Assembly: GCF_000004075.3 (NCBI RefSeq)
Contig: NC_026661.2
Span: 1,798,001-1,862,000 of the forward strand
Direction: 5' to 3'
Source of the DNA: Cucumis sativus
Taxonomy: Eukaryota > Streptophyta > Magnoliopsida > Cucurbitales > Cucurbitaceae
DNA length: 64,000 nt
The notes under the pieces are model-generated. The model was not told the origin of the DNA, ran no database searches, and worked only from the letters and a program-made list of their open reading frames with translations. The translations under genes were made by a program, and so were the position numbers. Of this stretch, positions 12,255 through 23,659 are shown in pieces (the stretch's first letter is position 1; each line of letters begins with the position of its first letter).

Positions 12255-15200
12255 TTACAGGAAAGCATCCTTTTCAAGCAACTTCAGCACCTCATTCTGA
12301 TTGTTTAGCTTGGCAACATCAATGGGAGTCTTTCCATCCATGTTTGTGAGAGTACTGCACAAAGACAAACAGATTAGTGCACTGAATAATAGAAAATGGA
12401 ACGTTAATGACCAATAAAGAGTTGACTAAGCTTACACAGCAGCGCCGTTTTCCAGGAGAAGTGCAACACAGTCCTTTCGGCCATAACCAGCTGCATAGTG
12501 AAGGGCAGTGTTCTTATTCGTGTCCAAAGCATCCACTTTCGCTCCAGCCTCAAGGAGAACTTGAGCACATTCAACCTTACGGTGAAAGTTTTAGAGCTGA
12601 CGTTAGTTTTACAAGGCCAACCAAATACTACCGCTGTTTGTCAAGGAACATCCAACAACTAGACATTCTTTATCACGAACTTGTGTACTACTATATCAGT
12701 CAAGATGAGACTAGTATCTAGTTATGCTCACTTAAAGTTTTGAACTACAGTGCGACAATATTTCAGAAGCAGCAGCTGCCCACAAGATATGTTAATAGAA
12801 ATCTGGTCTAGCAACAGGCATCCTTAACCTTAATTTTGTACACATACGAACATATGATATTTTGTATTAAATCACCCAGCCTATTACTCCTTAAATCTAT
12901 GAGGTTATGCAGCACCCTAAGTATCCTCTATAGCACACAGCTCGTCTTCTCATTCTAACTATAGAGAACAAGAAGACTGAAAAGTATTCCAGACACCAAA
13001 TCTGTGATGCAAACAACCTTTGCATGCATCTCTATGGATGGAAATAATTTAATTCTGCAGCCTTTACCAGAAGTAGAGATTTCATCCGTAGGATTCCACT
13101 TTAGTAATGCATGGAAGAAATGGCTCATGATTTTTTATATAACTCAACAATTGACCAAAAGAGTGGGATTGTAGCAAACGAGAATAGAGTATGCAGAGTA
13201 GGTAAAAGCCAAGATACATTATTCATTTCATACCTCACCATACCCACTAGCAAAATGCAATGCCGTCCTGCCTTCTGAATCAACTTCATCCTTGTCAGCA
13301 CCAGATGCAAGCGCCTTTTTTAATCCCTAATTAACCATGGGGATAAGGATTAGGTTCCTCAAACTACCGAGTTCCTTTACATGAGAGTACAAGAATGTGA
13401 TGGAGATGTGAGCTTTCCCAATCATAAGATGCAGATTAACAATGATTTCTCTTACACATTTTTTTTCAAGATGGATAATGCTTCAGTATGCAAGATACAC
13501 ATCATAAGTGCAATTAGCTGATGCCAGGTCATACAACTTTTTATAGAAACAAAAATGAACATGAGATGCATAAGCAGACCTACAATGATCACAACCTGGT
13601 CCAGCATACAACCCAATACAATTGAAGATATAGATATGAAATAAAAAATGGTAACTACAGGACTCCAACTGCTCTGGAAGTCACCCCATGTTATTCACCA
13701 AAAAACAGACAATTTGAGCATACGGCGTACCACCATCACATCAATGTCCTCTCATGCACCTCCATGAAAATTATAAAATATATATCACAAACACTAGAGT
13801 GAACTATCACGGCCATGGAGCAAGTGAAAGAAACAAAAAAAATCACTGCTTCACACCTCAACATCACCAGTACTAGCAGTATGATGAACAGCTGATTCAT
13901 CCTCATTCTCCGGTTCTTCAGAATCATCAACCCCAGCATTGTCAGTAGACGTAGCTGCCTCAGCTGAAACTGGAAGGCCCATTGCTTTCCCCAACTTCTG
14001 TAAAACTTCTTTATCATTCCAGTACCTAAGGACAATGATTTTTTTTTTTTTTAATTATTATTTTGACAACATAATTTGGTAAATTGAATGAGAAACAGAA
14101 AAGTCGATGGCTCAGAGTTCATATTTAAATGTTCCCAACTTCATCATGGAAGGTAGACCGCCAGTCTCTATCTCTTCCAATATAGGCTTCAATGAAGGAT
14201 CCTCTTTAATCTGTGCCATTCTTTCCTCAAGTTGATCACCATCTGGTGGACTAGCAAAACTCTCAAACATGCGAGACATAGATGGATCCTGGGAATAAAT
14301 TGAGCAGAAGTTTCACCCCTGGTACAAAAGTATACTCTACGAAAAATCAATCAATCAACAAGCAAGAAATTAAATACCTGCATTAGTGTGCTACCAAGAC
14401 GCTCTGCCATAGACATAAAATGAGGATTCTGCATGACTTGTTGCATGGTAGAAAAGTATTGTTGAGGATCAAACTGGATTCCTTCTTGAGCTGGTGGACT
14501 CTGAAATTGTTGAAGCTGCTCAGCCATCTGGTTGAATGAAGGATCTTTTGCTATCTGTTCAGCTAATGATTTGATGCTAGGATCCTGAGTGTATAATAAT
14601 TAATAAATTAGACTTCAAGGTTTACTAATATAATAGAAGTTCAAGCTAAAGTTTTAGCGCGAACAAGAAAGCAACAGACGGAGCAAAACAACAGCTTTTA
14701 AAAGAAAGAAAAAAATAAACGAAGAAGAGTTCAAGAAAAAGATCTACATTAAGAATGTCAGACATGGATGAGAAATCAAAAGGACTGTCCTGAGGCAGGT
14801 CATCAAATATAGAATTAGTTCTTTGGGGTGCTGCCTGAGGAGGAGAATTAGTTCTTTGAGATGCTGCCTGTGGAGGAGGATTGTCTGAAGAGGATGTTTC
14901 AGATTTAGCGTTTTTGTTGTCCGAAGAACCTGTTTAATTCATTTAAAAATAAAGAGTTAAGAAAGAAAAAGGACGAAGTTATATGAGAGAAAGTAAGGCG
15001 TCTAAAAAAACAACAAACCATTCATAAAAAGCGAGGAAGCGAACAAAGAAAATGGTAATGGTGATATTATCTACCAAAAAAAACCCATATCTAGAATTTT
15101 GCTCTTACATCACTATATTTCATCACCCCCCTAATCTTCTCCCTTTCACTAACCCCATATCCACAAAGTACTGAAAAACGTAAAAGCAACGATTTATGAA

Positions 15201-15383
15201 TCAAATTGAAGCAGTAGTAATAGGTATACAACCACAACCCCATTAAACTTCAACATCTACTCATGAATTGTACTCAAGACACGACCCAATTTCATCTCCA
15301 ATACTGCTTTAATTGCACACTACTACAGATACATAATTTAGCTGCTTACCAGACAGAAGTTCTTTGCTACTACTCGAGGCCAT
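12255..15383 (-). CDS. AKR2: Ankyrin repeat protein AKR2, chaperone for organelle outer-membrane proteins
   Basis: AKR2 is a cytosolic factor that binds tail- or signal-anchored chloroplast outer-envelope proteins as they are made and delivers them to the envelope; it also serves the peroxisomal ascorbate peroxidase APX3. Coding exons on the minus strand: 15383-15350, 14929-14748, 14584-14378, 14288-14140, 14025-13857, 13326-13234, 12575-12436, 12354-12255, giving 357 residues (Arabidopsis AKR2A is 342). The N-terminal half is rich in Q, P and M ([38 protein letters not shown]), the STI1-like client-binding part. From about residue 230 come four ankyrin repeats ([40 protein letters not shown]), ending LLEKDAFL as in the family. 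The linker has two copies of a QRTNS-type motif. A 5' UTR intron (about 15397-15592) precedes the ATG. The donor at 14139 (GAA/GTTGGG) is weak, but it is required by frame. Confidence 0.93.
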
Positions 15384-15672
15384 GAGAATAACTGCATGAA
15401 AATCAGGAAAAACGAAATCAAATCGAATATTAAATCCACATTCCACAATATAATACAAACCGATAAAACGCAGTATCCACATCCGATTATCAATATTCCA
15501 CCATAGAAAAGAATTGTCAAGCCCTCCACCCATAGACAAAATCAAAAAAAATCAAAAAAATAAACTACAAAATAAGAAGTCGAGATTCAGACCTGATCCT
15601 AGCACGGGAAGATTGAAGGGAAGAAGGAGAGCAAGAGATCAAGCTTCTGTATAAACTGATTCTCCAACGAGA

Positions 15673-15682
15673 CTTATATAAT
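15673..15682 (-). promoter_or_regulatory. TATA box of AKR2
   Basis: On the minus strand the word ATTATATAAG lies about 30 bases upstream of a purine-rich segment that reads into the putative 5' UTR exon. That exon ends at a GT donor near 15592. The spacing suits a transcription start near 15645. Confidence 0.5.
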
Positions 15683-15699
15683 TTGGTTTTGTGTTAATT

Positions 15700-17385
15700 C
15701 ATTTCCTTGAGTTATAAACCCTAATTTATTGTTTGTTTGTTTATCTCCTTTTTGTATTTTGTGAGCTGCGGCCACCGCGGCACCGCCGTTGGAGAAGGGC
15801 AAAATGGGAATTTAGTAAAATGTGGACAAATTTTATATGAGTTTTTGTTGTTTACTAATAAAATTCTATGGATTCATAAATGTTTTTTTATATTTCAAAA
15901 TTTTATCATATATTTTGTAAATATTTTACTATATAATCGCATTTGATGCATTAAATATTAAACTGATTAGTGTATATTAGTTCCTTTGAAAGCAAAAGAT
16001 GTAAAGAAAATGTAAAATGAGATTTAAGATAAATAAATATATAGAATTTTGAAAGATTTAAATGAGATTCAAATATATATATATTTTTTAAAGGATTTCA
16101 AAAACTATTTAGTTTAATGACTTTTTGTTATTTAATAGTTTTTTAAAAATATTTTTTATTTTTTATTATTCTTGAAAAAAAAAACTCTATTAAATACATA
16201 TTTTTAAATAAAACTTTTTTCTGCTAAATTATATAAAAAAAAAAAAATCCTTAAATTTTGCAATTTGGATTAGAAATACTTAAAAAAAAGTCTTAGACCT
16301 TCAAAAAAAAATTAATATTTTCATAAATATGGTTCGACTTTTAAAAAAAATTAATACTGTATTGATCCAAAATTTACATGAATTTTCTCATCGACCACAA
16401 TGGGAATCAAAATTTTAAATTAAAATCATATTTATGAGTTTATTTTACACAATCCACAACATTGAGAAACGTTTTTTTTATAATTTAGCCTTACTATTTT
16501 AGTCTCAAGTTTTTATGTGTGTATGTCTGGTCCTGAGTTCTATACATGTATTTTTATAGTTCTCATGTTTATAAGAATAGATTAATTTAGTCTTTCATAT
16601 TTCAAAATATACATTTATAGTTTCGGACCTTTTATAGAGTTCATATAAAATGTCACTCAAATAACTTTATAATTTCATTTAAACAAGTGTATGACATTTT
16701 AAACTATAAGAATAATTTATAAAAATCACGGCATCTATCGAACTAGTTTTTAACTTTAAATATCATATAATTATTTAAAAAAACAAACAATAAAATTTTT
16801 AAGACTTTTAAACCCATTTTTAAAAACTCATAGACTAAAAATGATACAAAACACAAGTACAAAATAGATTTATATATTTTTATAAACTGTGACTAAAAAA
16901 ATGCATTTTTAAATTTTATAAACCAAATACACTTATTAATCATCAAAACTTAGAGACCAAAAACGTCTTTTCATTATTTAATTACGACAAAATAGCATCG
17001 CTAGGGATGTGCCAACCACCATTAAAAAATTGGAGATTTTTCATAAGTTTCTTCTCTCTCGATCTATTGTAATTCATTAACTAAATACTCAAAGATTATC
17101 AAAACGTTTGGTTGTATTGTAACTCATTCACTAGAAAAATTGACAATTTTAGATCTTGTACATTCAATAAATCTAAAGTTTAATATGTAATAATTTTTAA
17201 GTTAAGAAAATAAATATGTAAATATATTTTTCAAATGTACAATAATATATGTTATTGTCATGGATAACATAAGTCTTTTAAAAGGTTATGAATAATAAAG
17301 TATGATTGATAGACTAGATTTAAGATTCATTGAAAATACATCGAAATTAGAATTGAACTATATAAAAAACTAAAATTAAACAAAT

Positions 17386-17417
<32 letters not shown>

Positions 17418-18345
17418 TATCTCAAACCTTCTTTATTATTTAAACAACATAAATATAATGATTTAAATTTTCGACTCACATAATATTTAAATTTGATGTT
17501 TTTGCAATTTTGAAAATGTAAGTGACATGAGCTTTATTAACATAATTTTCTTTTGCTATTTTTGTAAACTCTCGTTTTCTATATGATTAAAATAAAAACT
17601 TAATTGGTATATAAATTTACAAGCCTATTTAAACTTAAAGTTTAAATTAATAAAATTAAAAATATTTGGTTAAAATTGTCATGATACAACACGTTTGGCA
17701 TTTAAATTTTATGAATGAAGATAAGTTATATTGATTTGAACTTTAATCAATTTCAAAATAGTATTACAATGTAAATATTTCACTCTCAACCAAAAGTGAA
17801 TATCAACGTCTTAGTTGACGCCCCTCGTTCAGTCTTAAATTTTATTTTAAAGTTAATTTTTATCGAATTTGGTTACCAAATAATAGTTTTCATACAAATT
17901 ATGCAAAACACATGTAGAAAATGTTTTTCAAGAGTAAAAGAAAATACAAACTATTTGCTTTATAGAAAAAAAAAAAAAACCCATTAACAAAAAATCATTA
18001 CAATTTTACCGTAAATAGTTTGTACATTTTTTATTTTGGACAATTTGTATAGAAACACTAATAAATACTAAAAATATTTTTAGAAATGATTGAAACTAAG
18101 AATTAAAGTTGAAGATATTAAAATTTAAAATTTAAAATTTAAAAATTTGGTTCATAGTGTATAATTATCTCAATGGTATTTTGAATCGAAATCATCACCT
18201 TCGGTTTCTATGAATTTTCGAGGGAAAACAGAATTTGTTCATCATCTCTAATGGACAAACAAAGATATGTTCGTTCTCTAATTTTATGTTGATTGAGCAC
18301 TAAAGATTCTGAAAAATTAGGGTTCATACTTTGCACCTGAAGAAG
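15700..18345. other. Intergenic region between divergent AKR2 and the PHD/Myb gene
   Basis: It contains both promoters. A GC-rich patch (GCGGCCACCGCGGCACCGCCG, about 15767-15788) lies close to AKR2. From 15830 to 18200 the DNA is extremely AT-rich, with a (TA)n run at 17395-17418 and an ATTTAAA-type short tandem at 18118-18145. No gene is supported. An open frame at 17796-17987 ends in a poly-K-like run from poly(A) and is not credible. Confidence 0.5.
17395..17418. repeat. (TA)n microsatellite
   Basis: About twelve uninterrupted TA units in AT-rich intergenic DNA; a likely length-variable marker. Confidence 0.85.
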
Positions 18346-20993
18346 ATGAGGATCAAGACTCGCCGTGGCGGAAGGTGCAAGCCTTCCCGGCGTTCCGTTA
18401 CTTCTACTCCGTCGCCTATGGCATCTTCCCCTCTCCCTGACCAGGTACGTTCCTATTCACTTCTCTTTCCTTACACCAATCGAGCCATTTTCTTTTCCTT
18501 CTCGGGCTAAACTTAGTTATCTCATTGTGCTATTGCTTTTCGTGGCTTCAACTGTGATTCATGTTGACGCTGTTTGTTATTTTCTTGGATTTTTTTTTTC
18601 TACAAGGAAAATCTCGAGAAGCCTAGTTTTTAGTCTCAACCGTAATTTTTCTGATTCGAATGTTTGTCGAAACTTTGTTTGCTGAAAAATTGATGGGTTT
18701 TTATCTGGTCAGGATGTGCCGAATGTAGAAGACAATACTTTGCATGATGCATCAAATAAGGAAACTGACGATGTGTTGGATAAGATAGATTGCTTTCAAA
18801 AAGATACTTGTACTAGATGTGATGAGAGTGGGGACTTGTTGGTTTGTACTGAACCTGGGTGTCCAATTGCTCTTCATGAATTGTGTATGTCCTGCGAGCC
18901 GTCGTTCGATGAAGATGGACGATTCTACTGTCCTTATTGTTCATATAAAAGAGCGTTGATTCGTGTGAATGAGTTGAGGAGGAAGACTATGGTAGCAAAG
19001 AGAGCGTTATCTGATTTTATTGATACCAGGATGGTTGGTGGTGACAATTCACCTCGTATGGGAGAGGCTGGTAAAAAGAAGTCAGATGATGTGTCAACTT
19101 GTGGAGGGGATGTGAACCTGCCTAATCATGGGAGTCATTTGTGCAATGAGAGTTCACGAGATCACGATATCCAGGTTGAGCAAAATCAAAGTAATGAAGG
19201 GGAGGACCGTGCCAGAGCAGGAGGAGATGTTGAACCAACGTCAATGGTGGGGGTTAACAGCGAAATTCATGATGGCCCTATTGTGTCTAATGTTAGCAAC
19301 AGCAGCCATTCAGCTCCTACAGTTCAGCCATGTGAGGATAGGATGGATGAAGAAACTCATGAGGCTGAGACATCAGGTACACATCAGGTTGAAAGTTTAG
19401 AAGATAAAGAAGATGGGATAACAATGGACAAAGAAATCTTAAGGCCTATAGATGACATTCAGGATGACAGGATTGCAATGGATCACGGACAGTTGGAGAC
19501 TCCAGGTGCATATCATTATGGAGAAGCAACTGCTCAAGAACTTCAAGAAAAGGATGGTGGTCGAGAACAAATCCAACCCGACAACGAAAAGATGCTTGAA
19601 AATATCGTTCCTGCATCTGGAAATAATGATTTGAAGAATAAAACAACTGTGAAGAAAAGGCGCTTTAAAACTAAAGCTAATAGGAGAACAGACTTACAGA
19701 ATGTCAATTCTCCTAGAAAATCGTTGCGTCTACAAACTCCAGAGGAAAAAAAGTCTCCTCGTATACGAACTCCAGAACCTAGGAGAAAGTCACCTCATAT
19801 ACAAACTCCAGAACCTAGGAAGAATTCACCTCGTTTACAAACTCCAAAACCTCAGAAAGATAATACAATCAAAATTGAGAAAGTTTCTGTCTCCAGGAAT
19901 CTAAAGCCGCAACCAGCGTCTCATAATCAACTGTAAGTTCTTTCAAGGCTATCATTCAATTTCTATATAAATGAACTGCAGTACATTGACAGGTGTCTTT
20001 CAGCAGTTTCTGATCATCAAAATTAATTACAACTAACCCTCATTTCCTAATTTGCAGCAAAAGCTTGGATTTTCACAGTGGGAAGCGTAAGAGAATGCGT
20101 TGGTCTGTTGAAGAGGAGGAAATGTTGAAGGTACCTTGTTGATTAATTGATCAATTGAGATGTTTTGGGCTTAGCATCTTTAATTGTTCCAGTTTTTTCC
20201 TTCTTTTTCCCCCCAAATATTGATTGAGAAATAATTGGATCTTGCAGAAGGGAAGAAAAAGATAATAAATGAAATCAAGGAAGAAGCATTACAGTTTTTT
20301 GTAACTATCACTATTTGCTTAATATTGAAATCACAATAAAACATACTAGTCTTGCAGTGATATTGTGAAATATTGCAAAAGAGGGAGAAAAATCACACGC
20401 CTATAAAGGATATGCTTATATATTTGAACGCCCTGGCATGATTCTTAGGATGGAAAGCTAACTTTTTATCTGAGTGTTAGCAAAGCTGGTTGAAATAATC
20501 TACTATGTTGAAAATTTTTCTTATGATTTCTCCTACACTCTTTTAAACTGAAAAATCCAGGTAATGGTGCACAACAATTATACTCTTTCTTCTCTAAGAC
20601 CTAGTTAGAGATCTTCCAATGTAATTCACCTTTTTGGTGTCTAGGAGTCTATTAGCTCCTTCATTTCATTCATCAACAAAATTGTTTCTCATCTCAAAAA
20701 TGGAATGTATGTACGTTGTGTGCACGTTTGTCTTCTTTCATGGAGCTAAAAACTAACTAATATTGTTCATGAGAAAAAATGGCCCTATACTACAACTTTT
20801 TTTTCTTAACATTATTCGCTTCTCCCAGTGCTTACTGAAATTACTTTTACAGGAAGGAGTTCGGAAATTCTCTTCTACAACAAATAAAAATCTTCCTTGG
20901 AGGAAGATTTTGGAATTCGGTCGTCACATATTTGATGACACACGTACTCCAGTTGACCTAAAAGATAAATGGAGAAGCCTTCTAGGCAGATAG
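18346..20993 (+). CDS. Nuclear protein with PHD finger and C-terminal telobox Myb domain (TRF-like)
   Basis: Exons 18346-18444, 18713-19932, 20058-20130 and 20853-20993 join to 510 residues. The N-terminus is basic (MRIKTRRGGRCKPSRR), a likely nuclear signal. A full C4HC3 PHD finger follows: Cys66, Cys69, Cys78, Cys83, His88, Cys91, Cys106, Cys109. PHD fingers usually read histone H3 tails. The middle (110-345) is acidic and probably disordered. Residues 350-400 carry four or five diverged repeats of the type SPR-(hydrophobic)-QTPEPRK, basic and rich in S/T-P sites that could be CDK targets. The last 80 residues form a Myb domain (RWSVEEEEMLKEGV, WRKILEF) ending VDLKDKWRSLL, the telobox signature of plant telomere-repeat-binding proteins. 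Role inferred: chromatin factor binding telobox-type DNA. I do not know a trusted gene symbol. Confidence 0.88.
19705..19865 (+). repeat. Coding tandem repeat of SPR-x-QTPEPRK units
   Basis: Within exon 2 of the PHD/Myb gene a unit of about 14-15 codons recurs (SLRLQTPEEKK, SPRIRTPEPRRK, SPHIQTPEPRKN, SPRLQTPKPQK). At DNA level the units share ACAAACTCCAGA and CCTAGGA. They give regularly spaced Ser-Pro and Thr-Pro pairs in a basic context, so the array probably arose by in-frame duplication. Confidence 0.8.
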
Positions 20994-21108
20994 TCTTACT
21001 TAATGGATAACTATTCCGAATAATCGCAAAGGTAACTTCCATAGTATCATCATTAGCAAGTTTTAGGTAATTCCCTAAACCATAACCTTGAACCTTATTA
21101 ACAAGTTA

Positions 21109-21210
21109 ATGAAAACTTTGGAATCCAGTCGTCACATATATTTGATGACACTCATACTCTAGTTGGCTTGAAAGATAAATGGAGAAACGTTCTAGTCAAA
21201 CAATCTTGCC
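21109..21210 (+). pseudogene. Degenerate tandem copy of the terminal telobox-Myb exon
   Basis: The sequence GGAATCCAGTCGTCACATATATTTGATGACACTC... through AAAGATAAATGGAGAAACGTTCTAG repeats the last coding exon of the gene at 18346-20993, whose equivalent starts at 20912, an offset of 208 bases. The copy has a two-base TA insertion in CACATAT(AT)TTTGATGACA that breaks the frame. It also has GTTGGCTTGAAAG for GTTGACCTAAAAG and no stop where the parent ends (GGCAGATAG becomes GTCAAACAA). It still encodes LKDKWRNVL locally. It is most easily read as a local duplication that then decayed. Confidence 0.75.
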
Positions 21211-23594
21211 TAATACCTAATAGAGAAATAGCCCAGATGATTATAAAACTGACAACTATATATACTTTCAAGTTTCAACCCAAGATGTCAGAGGTTTGTA
21301 TTCCCACCCCAAATATTGTTGAACTCAAGAAAAAAAAGAGAGCCAGTTTATGAAAGTATGATTATGTTTAAATTTTTCTCTGTTCATGTCTTATTTTTAA
21401 TTAGTGGATTACTAACTATCCTTATATGTGCTCAAAGTTCAGTATGAACATGTTACTCCATGTTTTGCTTTTTCACCCCTTCCCTAGAAAATGAATAGGC
21501 TTAATTTCGTTATCATATTCCCCTAAGAAAATGAATAGGGTTAATTTGGTCATCATACTTTCAAAATAGTTTGGTATGTTTTTGTTATTTTGGTTTGTGC
21601 ACTTACAAGATGTCTATCCTATTTATATATTTTGAAGTGATCGCTTTGGCCCTTGTTTGTATGGTTTAAACAAATTTTATGTACCGAGTACAATAAAACC
21701 TCAAATGGACCAATAACAATCATTTTATAGTGGTCAATATATTGAAGAATTTTCTTAGGGTAGTAGTGTTTTGTCGAATTTGTGATAGAGAAAATGAGAT
21801 GAGAAAACAAATGGACCAATAGCAATCATTTTATAAAGGTCAATAGACGTTCCAAAACTAAGGGACTTAAATGAACAGAAGCTTATCAAGGTTAGGTGTT
21901 TTGAAAGTATTTGAACTGAATTCATGTGACCTTGGGTCTATTTGGAATTTCCTTTCAAGTGCTTAAAGCAGATATTTTTCACCCAAAGCCACTTTTTTAA
22001 ATACGTAATATGTCATGTCAAACAAGCTCCTACTCTTTGCGAAATCCTTGAAACCACAGCTCTATGCAGGCATGTTCTCGATGGGTAGCAATCGTAGCAT
22101 TGGAACCTTTCAATTTGGATGTTGAAGAGACCTACATGTTAAATGAGTGAAAAGGAATGCACAAACAGGTTGTCTTGAAGACTTTGATTTGTAATGGAAG
22201 GTATAGAAGCTGTTGAGGAAGAACACTATATAGGTTGCCCAAAATTCTCTTTATGTTCCATTCAAATCCTTTTAAGTAGGTTATAGATAAGGTTCTCCAA
22301 TTTTGGTATCCTGGTGTAGGTCGGTTCTGTTTTAGTATGAGTTTTCGTTTCAACGTTTGCTCGTAAATTATGTTGTAACAAATTACATTTTATGTAAATA
22401 TCGGTTTGTTAGTTCATGCTATGAAAATGTTCAAGCAATTGATGGAACTATTGTTGATGTGATATTGTGTAACAATGTAGATTGTGGAATAGTTCTTTTT
22501 CCTAGTAAAAACTATAACCTAAAAGTTGTGAGATAGTGAAGTACTCTTGCAAATTTGATTGTTGTATCGAAAAAGTTAGAATTTAGTTTCATCGATTTTT
22601 TAATTAATTAGAATTTATAACTGAATTATTTTTTCAACCCCTAGACCTCTTAAATAGCGGAGAGAATCGAAAACTAAAAAATATAATTAGATATTGGTAA
22701 AAGTTAACCGATGTCTATAAACATCAAATTATGTTTTATAAATATTTTAAATCATTTAGTCACTAACTTTTGGCGTGAATTGATATTTATTGAATTAGGT
22801 TCGTTTACTCGTTAAATCCTATAAAGTTACAGCAACAATAAAGGATGACCAAAGAGCTGTTTTTAACATTCATACGAGAGCAATTTTCGATCATGCACAA
22901 CATACAACACCTCTACTTAGGCCTTTATGACAGTCTCATCATCTTCTTCATTCTAAAAAAACGAAAAACTTGCAAAGTATAATATATGAGAAGGTGAATT
23001 CCAAAAACCGTCCCTATAATGATAGTTGTGATTACACTCTCAAATTTTCAATGGTAAAATTTATCTTCTCAAAAGTTAAAATCAAACTCTCAAACTCGTG
23101 TAATTAAACTCCCAAGTAATAAAAGACAAGCCTTCAAATTCATACAAATATTACGCAATTTCTATAATTATATAAGTTTGAGGGTCCAGCCATAACACTT
23201 GCAAATATACGATATGAGAGCTCAATTTTTACGACAGAAAATTTGAGGCTATACTCTATAGTTGCAATTACCACTCTAGCATAAGGATAGCTTTTTGCAA
23301 TTTACCAAAAAAAGAGAAAAAAAAAGTAGATGGAAAAAGGGACTTATATTCATCATACCACTTATGCCCCAGGAAATTGAATTTATTTATGGGTTAAAAG
23401 AAAAGGTAATGAAACTATTCAAAGCAGAAGAGGGGAGGGGAGGGGGGGGACATTTACATAATCATCATCATAAGTTAAAAGTAACAGTGGGGTATAGTGT
23501 GGAGTGTGGGTGAGGGATTCTCTTCCTAAGCTTTGCCATTTACTACCAAAAGGGAATGCATGTGGACATAATGGGTGGGATTGAACAAGGCAGA

Positions 23595-23625
23595 CAAAAT
23601 TGAGAGAGAGAGAGAGAGAGAGAGT
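23595..23625. repeat. (GA)n microsatellite in APS1 3' flank
   Basis: About a dozen GA units lie 35-65 bases past the stop codon of the AGPase gene, probably inside its 3' UTR. On the transcript strand this is a CT run. Confidence 0.85.
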
Positions 23626-23659
23626 GGCACCAGTTGAGTGAAGTGTGATGTGTTGAGGT

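Larger units (their letters stand above)
20994..23659. other. Intergenic region between the PHD/Myb gene and APS1 (convergent)
   Basis: It starts with the 3' UTR of the PHD/Myb gene and a broken copy of its last exon (listed separately). At 21485-21565 a roughly 40-base unit (AGAAAATGAATAGG-TTAATTT-GT-ATCATA) is repeated in tandem. At 21703-21742 and 21810-21849 a 38-base unit (AATGGACCAATA-CAATCATTTTATA) recurs 107 bases apart. The rest is AT-rich. Near 23420-23460 there is a purine-rich stretch (GAAGAGGGGAGGGGAGGGGGGG). No additional gene is supported. Confidence 0.5.
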
